Positions 51,032 to 59,625 of a stretch of DNA of 64,000 nucleotides are shown one piece after another. Source of the DNA: Parasedimentitalea psychrophila (lineage in GTDB: Bacteria; Pseudomonadota; Alphaproteobacteria; Rhodobacterales; Rhodobacteraceae). The position numbers and the translations under genes are program-made. Within the stretch, counting starts at the first letter, position 1, and every line of letters starts with the position of its first letter. Under the pieces are notes generated by a model. That model saw only the letters and a list, made by a program, of their open reading frames with translations, was not told the origin of the DNA and searched no databases. The DNA lies in contig NZ_CP127247.1 in assembly GCF_030285785.1 (NCBI RefSeq), forward strand, positions 3,061,501 through 3,125,500, written 5' to 3'.

Positions 51032-51196
51032 CGGATGCCCGGCCAGATCCCCGGCCTGCGCTTCCAGTCTGATCCCCAATGACAGCGGATCAGCTTCGAT
51101 AACCGGGTAAGGCGCGGCGCGATATCACGGCGGACGCTTGCGCCCTCGCGCAAGCGGGGCTAAACGCTTGGACCAAGTTGCAACTGGAGATTAGCC

Positions 51197-51484
51197 ATGT
51201 CGATCGACAAGGACACCGCCGCGCGCGTGGCCAAACTGGCCCGGATCAAGGTCGAAGCAGAGGCCCTGCCGGCACTTGCCGCGGAATTCAACACCATTCT
51301 CGGCTTTATTGAACAGCTCAATGAGGTGGACGTAGAGGGCGTTGAGCCGATGACTTCGGTCACGCCACAGCGCCTGAAGCGCCGTCAGGACGTGGTCAAT
51401 GACGGCCACCAGCAGCCCAAAGTGCTGGCCAATGCCCCTGATGCCCGCGAGGGTTTCTTTGCTGTGCCTAAGGTAATGGAATAA
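51197..51484 (+). CDS. gatC: Aspartyl/glutamyl-tRNA amidotransferase subunit C
   Basis: 95 residues, full length. The family pattern is clear ([20 protein letters not shown], then [20 protein letters not shown] and a C-terminal [13 protein letters not shown]). GatC wraps around GatA and stabilises the GatCAB complex, which amidates misacylated Glu-tRNA-Gln or Asp-tRNA-Asn. GGAG precedes the ATG. gatA follows after four bases. gatB is not in this window. Confidence 0.95.
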   Translation: MSIDKDTAARVAKLARIKVEAEALPALAAEFNTILGFIEQLNEVDVEGVEPMTSVTPQRLKRRQDVVNDGHQQPKVLANAPDAREGFFAVPKVME

Positions 51485-51488
51485 GAGC

Positions 51489-52976
51489 ATGACTGATCTG
51501 AACAAACTGGGCCTGGCCGAGGCCCGTGACCTGCTGCGCAAGGGCGAGACCTCCTCGGTTGAGCTGACCCAGGCCTGCCTCACCGCTATTGACGCGGCCG
51601 GTGCGCTGAACGCCTTTGCGCATAAAACGCCCGAGATTGCGCTGGAGCGCGCCAGCGCTGCGGATGCGCGCCTAAAAGGCGAAGATGCGCCCGCCATGTG
51701 TGGGCTGCCGATTGGTATCAAAGACCTGTTCTGCACCAAAGGCGTTCCCAGTCAGGCCGGTAGCCGCATCCTGCAGGGCTTTAAGCCCGAGTATGAATCG
51801 ACGGTGTCGCAGAACCTGATCGACAGTGGCTCGGTGATGCTGGGCAAGCTGAACATGGATGAATTCGCCATGGGCTCGTCCAATGAAACCTCGGTTTACG
51901 GCGATGTGATCAGCCCCTGGCGGCGCGGCGATGATACCGCTGCTCTGACACCGGGTGGCTCCTCTGGTGGTTCGGCTGCTGCGGTGGCGGCGGATCTGTG
52001 TCTGGCGGCAACCGGCACCGATACCGGTGGTTCGATCCGCCAGCCGGCCGCCTTTACTGGCACTGTCGGCATCAAACCCACCTACGGCCGTTGCTCGCGC
52101 TGGGGTGTGGTGGCCTTTGCCTCCTCCTTGGATCAGGCTGGCCCGATGACCAAATCGGTGCGCGACGCGGCCATCATGCTCGAAGTCATGGCTGGCCATG
52201 ACGCCAAAGACAGCACCAGCGCCGATCTGGCGGTGCCGAATTTTGAGGCCATGCTGACGGGCGATATTCGCGGCAAGAAAATCGGTATCCCCAAGGAATA
52301 CCGCATGGACGGCATGCCGGCGGCGATCGAAACGCTCTGGGCGGATGGTGCGGCAATGCTGAAAGACGCCGGCGCCGAGATCGTCGATATCTCGCTGCCG
52401 CATACCAAATACGCGCTGCCTGCCTATTACGTGATCGCCCCCGCCGAGGCCTCGTCGAACCTGGCCCGCTATGACGGTGTGCGCTACGGCCACCGCGCCA
52501 AGCTTGAGGCCGGCGACGGCATCACCGAGATGTATGAGAAGACCCGCGCCGAAGGCTTTGGTCCCGAAGTGCAGCGCCGGGTGATGGTCGGTACTTATGT
52601 GTTGTCGGCGGGATTCTATGACGCCTATTACAACCGCGCCCGCCGCGTCCGCACCTTGATCAAGAAGGATTTTGAGGATGTCTTTGCCGCCGGTGTCGAT
52701 GCGATCCTGACTCCGGCCACCCCTTCGGCGGCCTTTGGTCTGGGTGAAATGATCGATGCCGATCCGGTGCAGATGTACCTGAACGATGTCTTCACCGTGA
52801 CCGTCAACCTAGCTGGGTTGCCGGGGATCTCGGTGCCCACGGGTCTGGATGCCCAGGGTCTGCCGCTGGGTCTGCAATTGATCGGCAAGCCCTGGGAAGA
52901 GGGTGATTTGCTGAACACCGCCTATGCCCTGGAAGCGGCAGCCGGCTTTGTGGCCAAGCCGGGCAAATGGTGGTAA
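51489..52976 (+). CDS. gatA: Aspartyl/glutamyl-tRNA amidotransferase subunit A
   Basis: 495-residue amidase subunit that releases ammonia from glutamine for tRNA amidation. The Ser-cisSer-Lys triad is visible: Lys78 in LPIGIKDLF, Ser158 in [14 protein letters not shown] and Ser182 in [12 protein letters not shown]. Its length is normal. It forms an operon with gatC, and the lipoprotein gene follows after 37 bases. Confidence 0.96.
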   Translation: MTDLNKLGLAEARDLLRKGETSSVELTQACLTAIDAAGALNAFAHKTPEIALERASAADARLKGEDAPAMCGLPIGIKDLFCTKGVPSQAGSRILQGFKPEYESTVSQNLIDSGSVMLGKLNMDEFAMGSSNETSVYGDVISPWRRGDDTAALTPGGSSGGSAAAVAADLCLAATGTDTGGSIRQPAAFTGTVGIKPTYGRCSRWGVVAFASSLDQAGPMTKSVRDAAIMLEVMAGHDAKDSTSADLAVPNFEAMLTGDIRGKKIGIPKEYRMDGMPAAIETLWADGAAMLKDAGAEIVDISLPHTKYALPAYYVIAPAEASSNLARYDGVRYGHRAKLEAGDGITEMYEKTRAEGFGPEVQRRVMVGTYVLSAGFYDAYYNRARRVRTLIKKDFEDVFAAGVDAILTPATPSAAFGLGEMIDADPVQMYLNDVFTVTVNLAGLPGISVPTGLDAQGLPLGLQLIGKPWEEGDLLNTAYALEAAAGFVAKPGKWW

Positions 52977-53013
52977 GCATCGTCGCAATCATGAGCAGAA
53001 ACAGCAGGTAGAA

Positions 53014-53784
53014 ATGATGCGCGTAATTGTCTCCCTCATCTCTGTGGGCAGTGTACTGGCCTTGACCGCCTGTACGCCACCCATCCCGGACAGCGGTGCC
53101 GAGGCGGGCTTTGACAGCAGTCCGTTTGATCGCGCGCCGCTGGCCGGAACCACGATATACGGGGATCCGCTGGTGCCGCCGGTGCAGATTGAGACGGCCT
53201 CGCTGGTGGCGCCCGCTGCGGCGCCGCGCAGCCCGGGCAGCTCAACCAGCGCAGGCAGCCTCAGCCCGGCGTCGGGCAATGCCGATATCGCCAGCGAAAC
53301 AGCCGCAGCCCTGTCCGCCGCGCAAAGCAACTCGGGTCAGGTGCCGCTGGAGGCCAGCCCGTCGAACCCTGCGCCACTGCCTATCGTTAATGCCGGGATT
53401 TCGGACGAGAACGACTTTGGCGCGGTGTCGTCGCGTCAAAGTATCGAAAGTGACGCCGATCGACTGGCCCAAAACCGCTCCCAGTATCAGGTCATTGAAA
53501 CCACCGCAGTGCCAGTGCGGCAGGGCGAGGCCGGACCAAATGTGGTCGCTTACGCGCTGGGCACCAGCAATCCGCTGGGCAATCGCATCTACAGCCGCAC
53601 AGGCATCAATCTGCGCGCCAAATCAGCCCGCAACTGCGCCGGGTACCGGGCGCCGGACCTGGCCCAGCAGGCGTTTCTTGACGCGGGTGGGCCAAAACGC
53701 GACCGGCTGTCCCTGGATGCCGATGGCGACGGCTACGCCTGTGACTGGGATCCGATTCTTTATCAGCATGCAGTAAGAAACTGA
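53014..53784 (+). CDS. Lipoprotein with C-terminal excalibur-like calcium-binding domain
   Basis: About 256 residues. The signal VSLISVGSVLALTAC is a lipobox, so Cys20 is probably the lipidated residue. A long low-complexity Ala/Ser/Pro region (to about 150) leads to a C-terminal domain with NCAGYRAPDLAQQAFLDAGG and DRLSLDADGDGYACDWDP. The DxDGDGxAC motif is the excalibur-type EF-hand loop, here with paired cysteines. Such domains bind calcium on the cell surface. The start is at 53014 with AGGTAGA upstream; the frame open to 52924 overlaps gatA. Confidence 0.8.
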   Translation: MMRVIVSLISVGSVLALTACTPPIPDSGAEAGFDSSPFDRAPLAGTTIYGDPLVPPVQIETASLVAPAAAPRSPGSSTSAGSLSPASGNADIASETAAALSAAQSNSGQVPLEASPSNPAPLPIVNAGISDENDFGAVSSRQSIESDADRLAQNRSQYQVIETTAVPVRQGEAGPNVVAYALGTSNPLGNRIYSRTGINLRAKSARNCAGYRAPDLAQQAFLDAGGPKRDRLSLDADGDGYACDWDPILYQHAVRN

Positions 53785-54299
53785 GCGGCGCGGCAGATAG
53801 CGCCGCCGCCTGCTGGCATCCCAGCCCTAACTTCGGGCCGCGTCGCGATGGGTTGCTACCGTCGCTGATCGTGATCCACTACACCGCCATGGACAGCGCC
53901 AGTGCGGCGCTGCAACGCCTCTGCGACCCATTGGTCGAGGTCTCGGCCCATTACCTGATCGGCGGCGATGGCCGCTGCTGGCAGATGGTGGCCGAGGCTC
54001 AGCGCGCCTGGCATGCCGGGGCCGGGCAATGGTGCGGCTTCGACGATATCAACTCTCGCTCCATTGGCATCGAGCTGGACAATCGCGGTGACCATCCCTT
54101 TGCCGAGCCCCAGATGGTGGCGCTGGAAACCTTGCTGGCGGAGATCATGGCGCGCTGGTCCATTCCCGCCCAGGGTGTGATCGGTCACTCGGATATGGCG
54201 CCGGGTCGCAAATTTGACCCCGGCCCCCGTTTCGACTGGTCCCGTTTGGAGGAGCAGGGGCTTGCGGCCCGGCCAGCGCCGGATCGCGGCACAGAATAG
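53781..54299 (+). CDS. N-acetylmuramoyl-L-alanine amidase (AmpD type), apparent CTG start
   Basis: About 172 residues. The amidase_2 domain has LIVIHYTAM (first zinc His), VSAHYLIGGDGRCWQMVAEA, AWHAGAGQWCGFDDINSRSI then GIELDNRG, and VIGHSDMAPGRKFDPGPRFD (second His and Asp/Lys site). It cleaves muramyl peptides during cell-wall recycling. Conserved family residues HPSPNFGPRRDG lie upstream of the first TTG (53853) in the same frame, where no ATG, GTG or TTG exists. The frame opens at a CTG (53781) that overlaps the previous stop (CTGA), so a CTG start coupled to the lipoprotein gene is likely. If not, translation begins at 53853 with a truncated N-terminus. Confidence 0.8.
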   Translation: MSGAADSAAACWHPSPNFGPRRDGLLPSLIVIHYTAMDSASAALQRLCDPLVEVSAHYLIGGDGRCWQMVAEAQRAWHAGAGQWCGFDDINSRSIGIELDNRGDHPFAEPQMVALETLLAEIMARWSIPAQGVIGHSDMAPGRKFDPGPRFDWSRLEEQGLAARPAPDRGTE

Positions 54300-54390
54300 C
54301 GGGGCGAATGTCCTGACCCCAGTGCATCTACGTCGCGGCGCGCGGGTGGCAGTCTCTTTGTTTCTGGGCGAGGCTCTGCCTCGCGCTCCG

Positions 54391-54445
54391 GGATATTTGG
54401 GGCCAGATGAAGAGCGGATCCAGCTTCATCTGGCCCTAAATATCC
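54391..54445. repeat. Near-perfect 22-base inverted repeat (hairpin) upstream of rnpB
   Basis: Arms 54391-54412 (GGATATTTGGGGCCAGATGA plus AG) and 54424-54445 are complementary except for one position, around an 11-base loop. A related sequence (TTCTTCTTGTCTGAAATACC, 63188-63207) follows the CAP gene. The element looks like a dispersed intergenic hairpin family and may terminate transcription of the amidase operon. Confidence 0.7.
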
Positions 54446-54547
54446 TGGGGTGAATTGGCCGCAGGCCAAGAGGGGCAAGCCCCCATTGTCGCCCCAGTGC
54501 CATAACTGATGCTTGACGGCAGATATGCGGCGGCGTAGGGCGGGGGC

Positions 54548-54970
54548 GCGCAGAGGGCTGGATGGCCGCGGGGGGCGTAAGCCCCGCGAGGAAAGTCCGG
54601 ACTCCATAAGGCAGTGGTGCCGGGTAACGCCCGGGCGGAGAGATCCGACGGAGAGCGCCACAGAAAATAGACCGCCCGTCGGACCAGAGGTTCGCCAAAG
54701 GAGCATCCGTACGGGTAAGGGTGAAACGGTGGGGTAAGAGCCCACCGCGCCGCTGGCAACAGGGGCGGCATGGCAAGCCCCACCAGGAGCAATGCCAAAT
54801 AGGACCCCCGCGCGGGCTGGTCCCGGATCTCCGGGATACCGCCGCTAGGCTGGCTTTAGCCGAGAGGGGTCGGGTTGGCAGCTTGAGGTTCGCAGCAATG
54901 CGCGCCCTAGAGGAATGGTCATCGAAGGGGGTAACCCCGGAACAAAATCCGGCTTATAGGCCCTCTGCGC
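54548..54970 (+). ncRNA. rnpB: RNase P RNA (bacterial class A)
   Basis: Catalytic RNA of RNase P, which trims the 5' ends of pre-tRNAs. All landmark regions are present in order: a first stem with GCGCAGAGGG (54548) pairing with CCCTCTGCGC (54961-54970); GAGGAAAGTCCGGACTCC (P4 5' half and CR I); GGTGCCGGGTAACGCCCGGG; GGGTGAAACGGTGGGGTAAG then AGCCCACCGC (CR II/III); GCCAAATAGG; and a 3' P4 half near CAAAATCCGGCTTATAGG. The length of about 423 bases fits alphaproteobacteria. The exact ends are set by the P1 pairing. Confidence 0.95.
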
Positions 54971-55079
54971 ATTAATCCCTCCCGATTGCTATTGACTCAG
55001 ACACTGAGGCAGGTACAAGCCGGGCTCAAATAGGAATTTACCGGAAGGCCCCCTGCCTTTTCGGACGCAGGAGAATACC

Positions 55080-55247
55080 ATGGCGAAGCCTACCACCATC
55101 AAAATCCGCCTGAACTCGAGCGCGGGCACCGGCCACTTTTACGTGACCAAGAAAAACGCACGCACCATGACCGAAAAGATGGTCATGCGTAAGTACGACC
55201 CGGTTGCGCGTAAGCACGTCGAGTACAAAGAAGGCAAAATCAAGTAA
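55080..55247 (+). CDS. rpmG: 50S ribosomal protein L33
   Basis: 55 residues, [20 protein letters not shown] then [20 protein letters not shown] and a basic end. This is the full-length cysteine-free L33 typical of alphaproteobacteria, so it does not bind zinc. The ATG at 55080 has CAGGAG upstream. It sits 110 bases after rnpB and is followed by a terminator. Confidence 0.97.
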   Translation: MAKPTTIKIRLNSSAGTGHFYVTKKNARTMTEKMVMRKYDPVARKHVEYKEGKIK

Positions 55248-55270
55248 GCCTTTTTGTCAGGACTGACAAA

Positions 55271-55308
55271 CAATGGGGTCTCGCATATGCGGGGCCCCGT
55301 TGTGTTTT
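55271..55308 (+). terminator. Intrinsic terminator after rpmG
   Basis: CAATGGGG...CGCATATGCG...CCCCGTTG folds into a long hairpin (55271-55302) with two internal mismatches, followed by TGTTTT. Confidence 0.85.
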
Positions 55309-55576
55309 GGCGAGGCGGTTTTGAGTTTGTCCGTTGAGCCTGCCTCCGGCAGAGCCGTCACCGCCGCATTTGTCCGCCTGTCCGTGTGCCGCCCGATCGG
55401 TTCACCATGCCAGCCATCTTTGCGGTGACGCCGTTGGCGGCCCTGGCTGTTGCCGTTGGTGGGCGCATATCATCAACTTCAAGCAAATTGTCGCCAAATA
55501 ATCCTGACTCCGCGCCAGAAAATACATCTTATTGCCATCTTTTCAATGCAACCTACCATTGCATTGGAGGTGCGTC

Positions 55577-55738
55577 ATGCAGGGGTCTAGTCGCCTATTG
55601 AATATACTGGCTCTGGCGGTGCTGGTTTTGCTGGCTGGTGCGATCCAGGCAGGGCCGGTGGCAGATCCTGAGGCGGATCCGGTGGTGGTCAGCGCGCCCC
55701 CTGCGATTGAAACGCAGCGGTTGCAGCAATTGGGCTAG
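55577..55738 (+). CDS. Small secreted or membrane protein
   Basis: 53 residues. A near-ideal ribosome site (GGAGGTGCGTC) directly precedes the ATG. The first 26 residues are a signal peptide or membrane segment (LLNILALAVLVLLAGAIQAG). A short acidic, Pro-rich tail follows (PVADPEADPVVVSAPPAIET). I recognise no family. The 12-base inverted repeat at 55750 just after the stop could be its terminator. Confidence 0.6.
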   Translation: MQGSSRLLNILALAVLVLLAGAIQAGPVADPEADPVVVSAPPAIETQRLQQLG

Positions 55739-55749
55739 AGTGCTTGGTG

Positions 55750-55830
55750 CCGGTCACTGGCTGGACGTCACTGGCTTGGACGTTACTGGCTTGGACGTCG
55801 TGCAGCAGCTTGGCTGGTGCCAGTGACCGG
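55750..55830. repeat. 15-base tandem repeat enclosed by a 12-base inverted repeat
   Basis: CCGGTCACTGGC (55750-55761) and GCCAGTGACCGG (55819-55830) are perfect inverted arms. Between them, the 15-base unit ACTGGCTTGGACGTC is repeated about three times (55756-55800). It lies between the small secreted gene and a convergent GNAT gene and may act as a two-way terminator. Confidence 0.8.
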
Positions 55831-55841
55831 AATGGTGCGCC

Positions 55842-56315
55842 TCAGGCCCGCCATTCCGCCACTGTCAGAACCGGTTGCAATCCCATGCAGCCCATCAGGG
55901 CCGCCGAGGCCGCGTTGAACGGAGCGTAACTGGTGGCAATAACCGTGATGTTCTTGGCGGCGACCTCGGCCTTCATTTTTGCCATCAGTGCCTTGCCCAC
56001 CCCCATCCGCTGCCAGGGTTTTTGCACCGCGATGTGATGCAGCATGGCGCGGGTCTCAGCGGCGCGGACCGGTAGCGCCTCACGATGTTCTATCTGATAG
56101 ATTAAGTAGCCCAGCAAAGCCCCCTGTGGGCTCTCAGCGCCAAGCGCATAGAGGCCCTCACTTGCCAGCCACTGCTGCAGCCAGGCTTGCAGCTCTTTCT
56201 GCTGCGGCTCTGGGGTGTGTCGCGCTGGCTGATGGGTGACGTGCAGTGCATGCAGGTCCTGCAGCAGTGGCACTAATCGCCGGGCGTCGGTGGCGGGGAT
56301 ATCAATAATCTTCAT
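55842..56315 (-). CDS. GNAT-family N-acetyltransferase
   Basis: 157 residues with the GNAT fold. The acetyl-CoA-binding block is LHHIAVQKPWQRMGVGKALM (Q/R-x-x-G-x-G/A), and ATSYAPFNAASAALMGCMGL is the later substrate-side helix. The substrate is unknown. I use the ATG at 56315; a TTG two codons earlier is possible. The gene is convergent with the small secreted gene and lies downstream of the BAX-inhibitor gene, separated by a terminator. Confidence 0.85.
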   Translation of the reverse strand: MKIIDIPATDARRLVPLLQDLHALHVTHQPARHTPEPQQKELQAWLQQWLASEGLYALGAESPQGALLGYLIYQIEHREALPVRAAETRAMLHHIAVQKPWQRMGVGKALMAKMKAEVAAKNITVIATSYAPFNAASAALMGCMGLQPVLTVAEWRA

Positions 56316-56345
56316 AACCAATACTCACTTGTTGAAAACGCAAAA

Positions 56346-56370
56346 GGGGCGGATCGCTGTGATCCGCCCC
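56346..56370 (-). terminator. Intrinsic terminator of the BAX-inhibitor-1-like gene
   Basis: GGGGCGGATC and GATCCGCCCC form a perfect 10-base stem with a five-base loop. On the minus strand it is followed by TTTTGCGTTTT, so it ends transcription of the gene at 56400. Confidence 0.92.
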
Positions 56371-56399
56371 CCTGTTGAATTTGGTATGTGGTGGCGCGG

Positions 56400-57176
56400 T
56401 TATTCGCGGTTACCAAACAGGTGGAGCAGCATCATGAACATGTTGATGAAGTCCAGATAGAGGCTCAGCGCGCCCATGATGGCGGCCTTGCCCAGCCATT
56501 CACTGTCGCCCGAGTGGGCCATCTGCAAATAGGTGTTCTTGATTTTCTGGGTGTCATAGGCGGTCAGACCGGCAAAGATCAGCACGCCGATGGAGGAGAT
56601 CGCAAACTGCATCGCCGATGACTGCATGAAGATATTAACCACCGAGGCCACGATCAGGCCGATCAGACCCATCATCAGGAAGGTGCCCATGGCGGACAGG
56701 TCCTTCTTGGTGGTGTAGCCCACCAGCGACAGGCCGGCAAAGGCGATCGACGTGATCAGGAACACCTGAATGATCGAGGCGCCTGTATACATCAGGAAGA
56801 TGGAACTGATCGACAGGCCCATGGTGGCGGCAAAGGCGTAAAATGTCAGTTGCGCGGTGGCGGCCGACATTTTGTTGATCATGGCTGACAGGCCAAAGAC
56901 AAAGGCCAGTGGGGCAAACATGATGACATATTTCAGCGCCGACCCGTAGATCGCATAGCCAAAGGATGTCAGGTATTTGTCAGCCCCAATTTGCGCCGCT
57001 GCACCAGCCGGATCCGAGGTTACCGCCAGGCCCGCAATCGCCCAGGCGGCCAGAAAGGTGATCAGCATACCCACCGACATGGTGCCGTAGACTTGGTTCA
57101 TATGGGCGCGCAGGCCCGCGTCGATCTCGGCAGTGCGGGCGCCCGCAGCGGATCGAATGGTGTCAAATTGTGCCAT
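56400..57176 (-). CDS. BAX inhibitor-1/YccA family membrane protein
   Basis: 258 residues with seven membrane helices. Family blocks: LRAHMNQVYGTMSVGMLITF near the N-terminus, SGADIIQVF-like SIIQVFLITSIAFAGLSLVG in the middle, and IFAGLTAYDTQKIKNTYLQM near the end. Bacterial relatives include YccA, which modulates the FtsH protease, and BsYetJ, a pH-sensitive calcium leak channel; the role here is not fixed. The gene ends at a clear terminator. Confidence 0.92.
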   Translation of the reverse strand: MAQFDTIRSAAGARTAEIDAGLRAHMNQVYGTMSVGMLITFLAAWAIAGLAVTSDPAGAAAQIGADKYLTSFGYAIYGSALKYVIMFAPLAFVFGLSAMINKMSAATAQLTFYAFAATMGLSISSIFLMYTGASIIQVFLITSIAFAGLSLVGYTTKKDLSAMGTFLMMGLIGLIVASVVNIFMQSSAMQFAISSIGVLIFAGLTAYDTQKIKNTYLQMAHSGDSEWLGKAAIMGALSLYLDFINMFMMLLHLFGNRE

Positions 57177-57359
57177 GTGTCATGGTCTCCGTCTAAAATC
57201 TCTTGCATCGCCACCTGTGGCTGCGCTCCCGCTAAATATCGGGTGAACGGAGTTTGTTTTCAAGTATTTCGTTGCAGATATCGCATAAAAACGCGAAAGG
57301 ACGGGGCCGTTTTGGCATCCCGTCCATTTCACTCCGTATTTGGCCGTGGTTTGCGCCGC

Positions 57360-57569
57360 TCAGCAGCGCCAGCTATCCGGCGCATCCCAGAAGCTGCGGC
57401 GGGCTTCGGTGTTGGCTTGGCGCCGCGACAGGCCGATGTCGTTGAGGGCGCTGTCGTCCAGCGCCTTCAGCGCCCGGCGCTGCTTCCAGACAGCGAGACG
57501 AGCGGTCAGCCCGGCGATCAGCGAGGGGCGGCTCGGGGCGGTGGCGCAGGTTTGGCTGATATAGGTCAT
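57360..57569 (-). CDS. DUF1127 domain protein
   Basis: 69 residues with the DUF1127 motif in the C-terminal half (AVWKQRRALKALDDSALNDI followed by GLSRRQANTEARR). DUF1127 proteins are small, Arg-rich and often RNA-linked; in alphaproteobacteria some affect phosphate or sRNA metabolism. The gene is divergent from the LysR gene at 57697, a frequent arrangement in Rhodobacterales, and is probably its target. Confidence 0.88.
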   Translation of the reverse strand: MTYISQTCATAPSRPSLIAGLTARLAVWKQRRALKALDDSALNDIGLSRRQANTEARRSFWDAPDSWRC

Positions 57570-57696
57570 TGGTCTTGTCCTTTCCGGTGTTCTTGATGCG
57601 TTGTCGGTCGTCGATCAATTCTGTTGATGTGTATGACGAAGTATGATTGATATTGAAAACGAATGTTTTTGAAGTCTTCCATCAAGGATTGTGATG

Positions 57697-58584
57697 ATGC
57701 GGAATTTGGATATCACCACCCTGCGGTCATTTATGGCCGTCGCAGACAATGGCGGCGTGACCCGCGCTGCCGGCTTTCTGCATTTGACGCAATCAGCGGT
57801 GTCGATGCAGCTCAAACGACTAGAGGAGTTGCTGGGCCAGCAATTGCTGGACCGCTCCGGGCGCACCATTGCCCTGACCGGATCAGGAGAGCAGCTTTTG
57901 GCCTATGCCCGCCGCATTGTTAAGCTCAACGACGAGGCGATAGGGCGGCTGACCGATCAGGTCTATGAGGGGGAAATCGTTCTGGGGGTGCCGCATGACA
58001 TTGTCTACCCGTCGATCCCGCAGGTGTTGCAACGGTTTCACGCCGCCTATCCACGGGTGCGGGTGCAATTGATTTCCAGCTATACTCGCAATCTGAAAGA
58101 GCAGTTTTCAAAAGGCAAGATTGATCTGATCCTCACCACCGAAAGCACCAGCACCGAAGACAGCGAGACCCTGGCCGAGCGCCCATTGTGCTGGATCGGG
58201 GCGCCAAATGGGTCGGCCTGGCGCCAGCGCCCTCTGCCACTGGCCTATTGTCTTCACTGTGCGTTCCGCCCCAAAGTGGTTGCCGAGTTAGACAAAATGG
58301 ACATCGCCTGGGATCTGGTGGTGGAAACCGAAAGTGACCGCACGGTCGAAGCCACAGTGGCGGCGGATCTGGCGATCCAAACGATGATTGAAGGCACCGA
58401 ACCGCCGCATCTGGCGCAGATCGATCATGGCGGCAGCCTGCCGGAGCTGCCGGTGCAGATGGTCAACCTTTATGGGGCCGAGGTCACCGGATCCCATATC
58501 GTCGCCGAGATGTCGGGGTTCCTGCGGCAGGCGTTTAGCACCGTCTCCACGCCGCTGGCGGCGCCGCACTGGCACGCCGCCTAA
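57697..58584 (+). CDS. LysR-family transcriptional regulator
   Basis: 296 residues with the LysR helix-turn-helix at about 17-42 (NGGVTRAAGFLHLTQSAVSM) and an effector domain starting EIVLGVPHDIVYPSIPQVLQ. GTG and two ATG codons are adjacent (57691, 57694, 57697); AAGGA at 57684 best fits 57694 or 57697. It is divergent from the DUF1127 gene and ends at a two-way terminator. The ligand is unknown. Confidence 0.9.
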   Translation: MRNLDITTLRSFMAVADNGGVTRAAGFLHLTQSAVSMQLKRLEELLGQQLLDRSGRTIALTGSGEQLLAYARRIVKLNDEAIGRLTDQVYEGEIVLGVPHDIVYPSIPQVLQRFHAAYPRVRVQLISSYTRNLKEQFSKGKIDLILTTESTSTEDSETLAERPLCWIGAPNGSAWRQRPLPLAYCLHCAFRPKVVAELDKMDIAWDLVVETESDRTVEATVAADLAIQTMIEGTEPPHLAQIDHGGSLPELPVQMVNLYGAEVTGSHIVAEMSGFLRQAFSTVSTPLAAPHWHAA

Positions 58585-58594
58585 GAATTGCGTC

Positions 58595-58643
58595 AATTTG
58601 GCCGATAGGTCAGGTGCTGCCCGGCCTATCGGCCGGGCAAATT
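58595..58643. terminator. Bidirectional terminator between lysR and qor-like gene
   Basis: AATTTGGCCGATAGG and CCTATCGGCC...AAATT form a 10-base stem plus outer A-T pairs between two convergent genes. Bases 58613-58634 repeat, in reverse orientation, the 22-base element at 50257-50278. Confidence 0.8.
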
Positions 58644-58653
58644 GGTTGCGGTT

Positions 58654-59625
58654 CTAGATGGGCTGCCCCGGCATGGTAATCACCACCTTGCCTGTCGACT
58701 TGCGATTGCGCAGCAAATCCATGCCCTCGGCCACCCGCTCCAGCGGCAGGCAGTGGCTGATATGCGGATGCAACCGCCCCTCGACAAACCAGCCCAGCAG
58801 CCTGTCCAGAGACCCGCGCACCACCTCGGGGTGGGATTTGAGATAGCCTCCAATGTAAAAGCCGATGACGGTCAGATTCTTGACCAGCAGATGATTGGCC
58901 GGGATCTGCGGGATGTCACCGCTGGCGAAGCCAATAGGCAGCAGGCGGCCGCCGGGATTTGTGGCGCGGAAGGCGGCTTTCCACAGCGCGCCGCCGACCA
59001 CATCATAAACCACATCCGCCCCTCCCAGCGCCTTCACCACCTCTGTTAAATCGTCACCGGCATCAATCAGGTGGTCTGCCCCGGCGGCGCGCGCCACCGC
59101 CAATTTGTCAGCCCCGCGGGCCTGCGCAATCACCCGGGCGCCCATCTGCTTGCCGATCTCGACGGCGGTCAGACCGGCGCCGCCGGCCGCACCAGTCACC
59201 AGCAGCGTTTCGCCGGGGCGCAACCGGGCACAGTGATCCAACGCCACATGGCTGGTGCCATAAGCGATCTGAAACGCGGCTGCCTGCTCAAAGCTCATCT
59301 GGTCGGGGATCTTCACCGCACGGCTGGCCGCAAATGCGCCACTTTCCGCCAGCCCGCCGTGGCCGCAGAACACTGCAACCCGATCCCCCACTGCAAACCC
59401 GGAAACCTGCGCCCCAAGCGCGGTGATGACGCCGGAAATCTCCATGCCCAGGGTGAAGGGCAGATCCGGGGTGTCCTGATAGGTCGCATTCAGCATTAGT
59501 AGATCTGCGAAGTTCAACCCACAGGCGAATATCCTGACCTGTATTTGCTCCGATCCCGGTTGGGACGCGTCAATTTGCAGCAGCCGGGGAGGGCCGCCGG
59601 AGGCAGGCATATGATACGCACGCAT
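58654..59625 (-). CDS. NADPH:quinone oxidoreductase family protein (MDR)
   Basis: 323 residues, zinc-free medium-chain reductase. The GroES-like domain has FACGLNFADLLMLNATYQD and GMEISGVITALGAQVSGFAV, and the Rossmann fold has LLVTGAAGGAGLTAVEIGKQ. GGADVVYDVVGGALWKAAFR is the usual substrate/cofactor loop. It is a likely one-step NADPH-dependent quinone or enal reductase. It is convergent with the LysR gene and separated from it by a terminator. Confidence 0.88.
   Translation of the reverse strand: MRAYHMPASGGPPRLLQIDASQPGSEQIQVRIFACGLNFADLLMLNATYQDTPDLPFTLGMEISGVITALGAQVSGFAVGDRVAVFCGHGGLAESGAFAASRAVKIPDQMSFEQAAAFQIAYGTSHVALDHCARLRPGETLLVTGAAGGAGLTAVEIGKQMGARVIAQARGADKLAVARAAGADHLIDAGDDLTEVVKALGGADVVYDVVGGALWKAAFRATNPGGRLLPIGFASGDIPQIPANHLLVKNLTVIGFYIGGYLKSHPEVVRGSLDRLLGWFVEGRLHPHISHCLPLERVAEGMDLLRNRKSTGKVVITMPGQPI

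Noticed and set aside
51672-52493. 273-codon minus-strand frame
   Set aside because: It is the antisense of gatA. The His/Arg/Gly-rich composition is that of a shadow frame.
54185-54798. Several minus-strand frames of 116-186 codons
   Set aside because: They overlap rnpB and its flanking hairpin, which are structural RNA regions.
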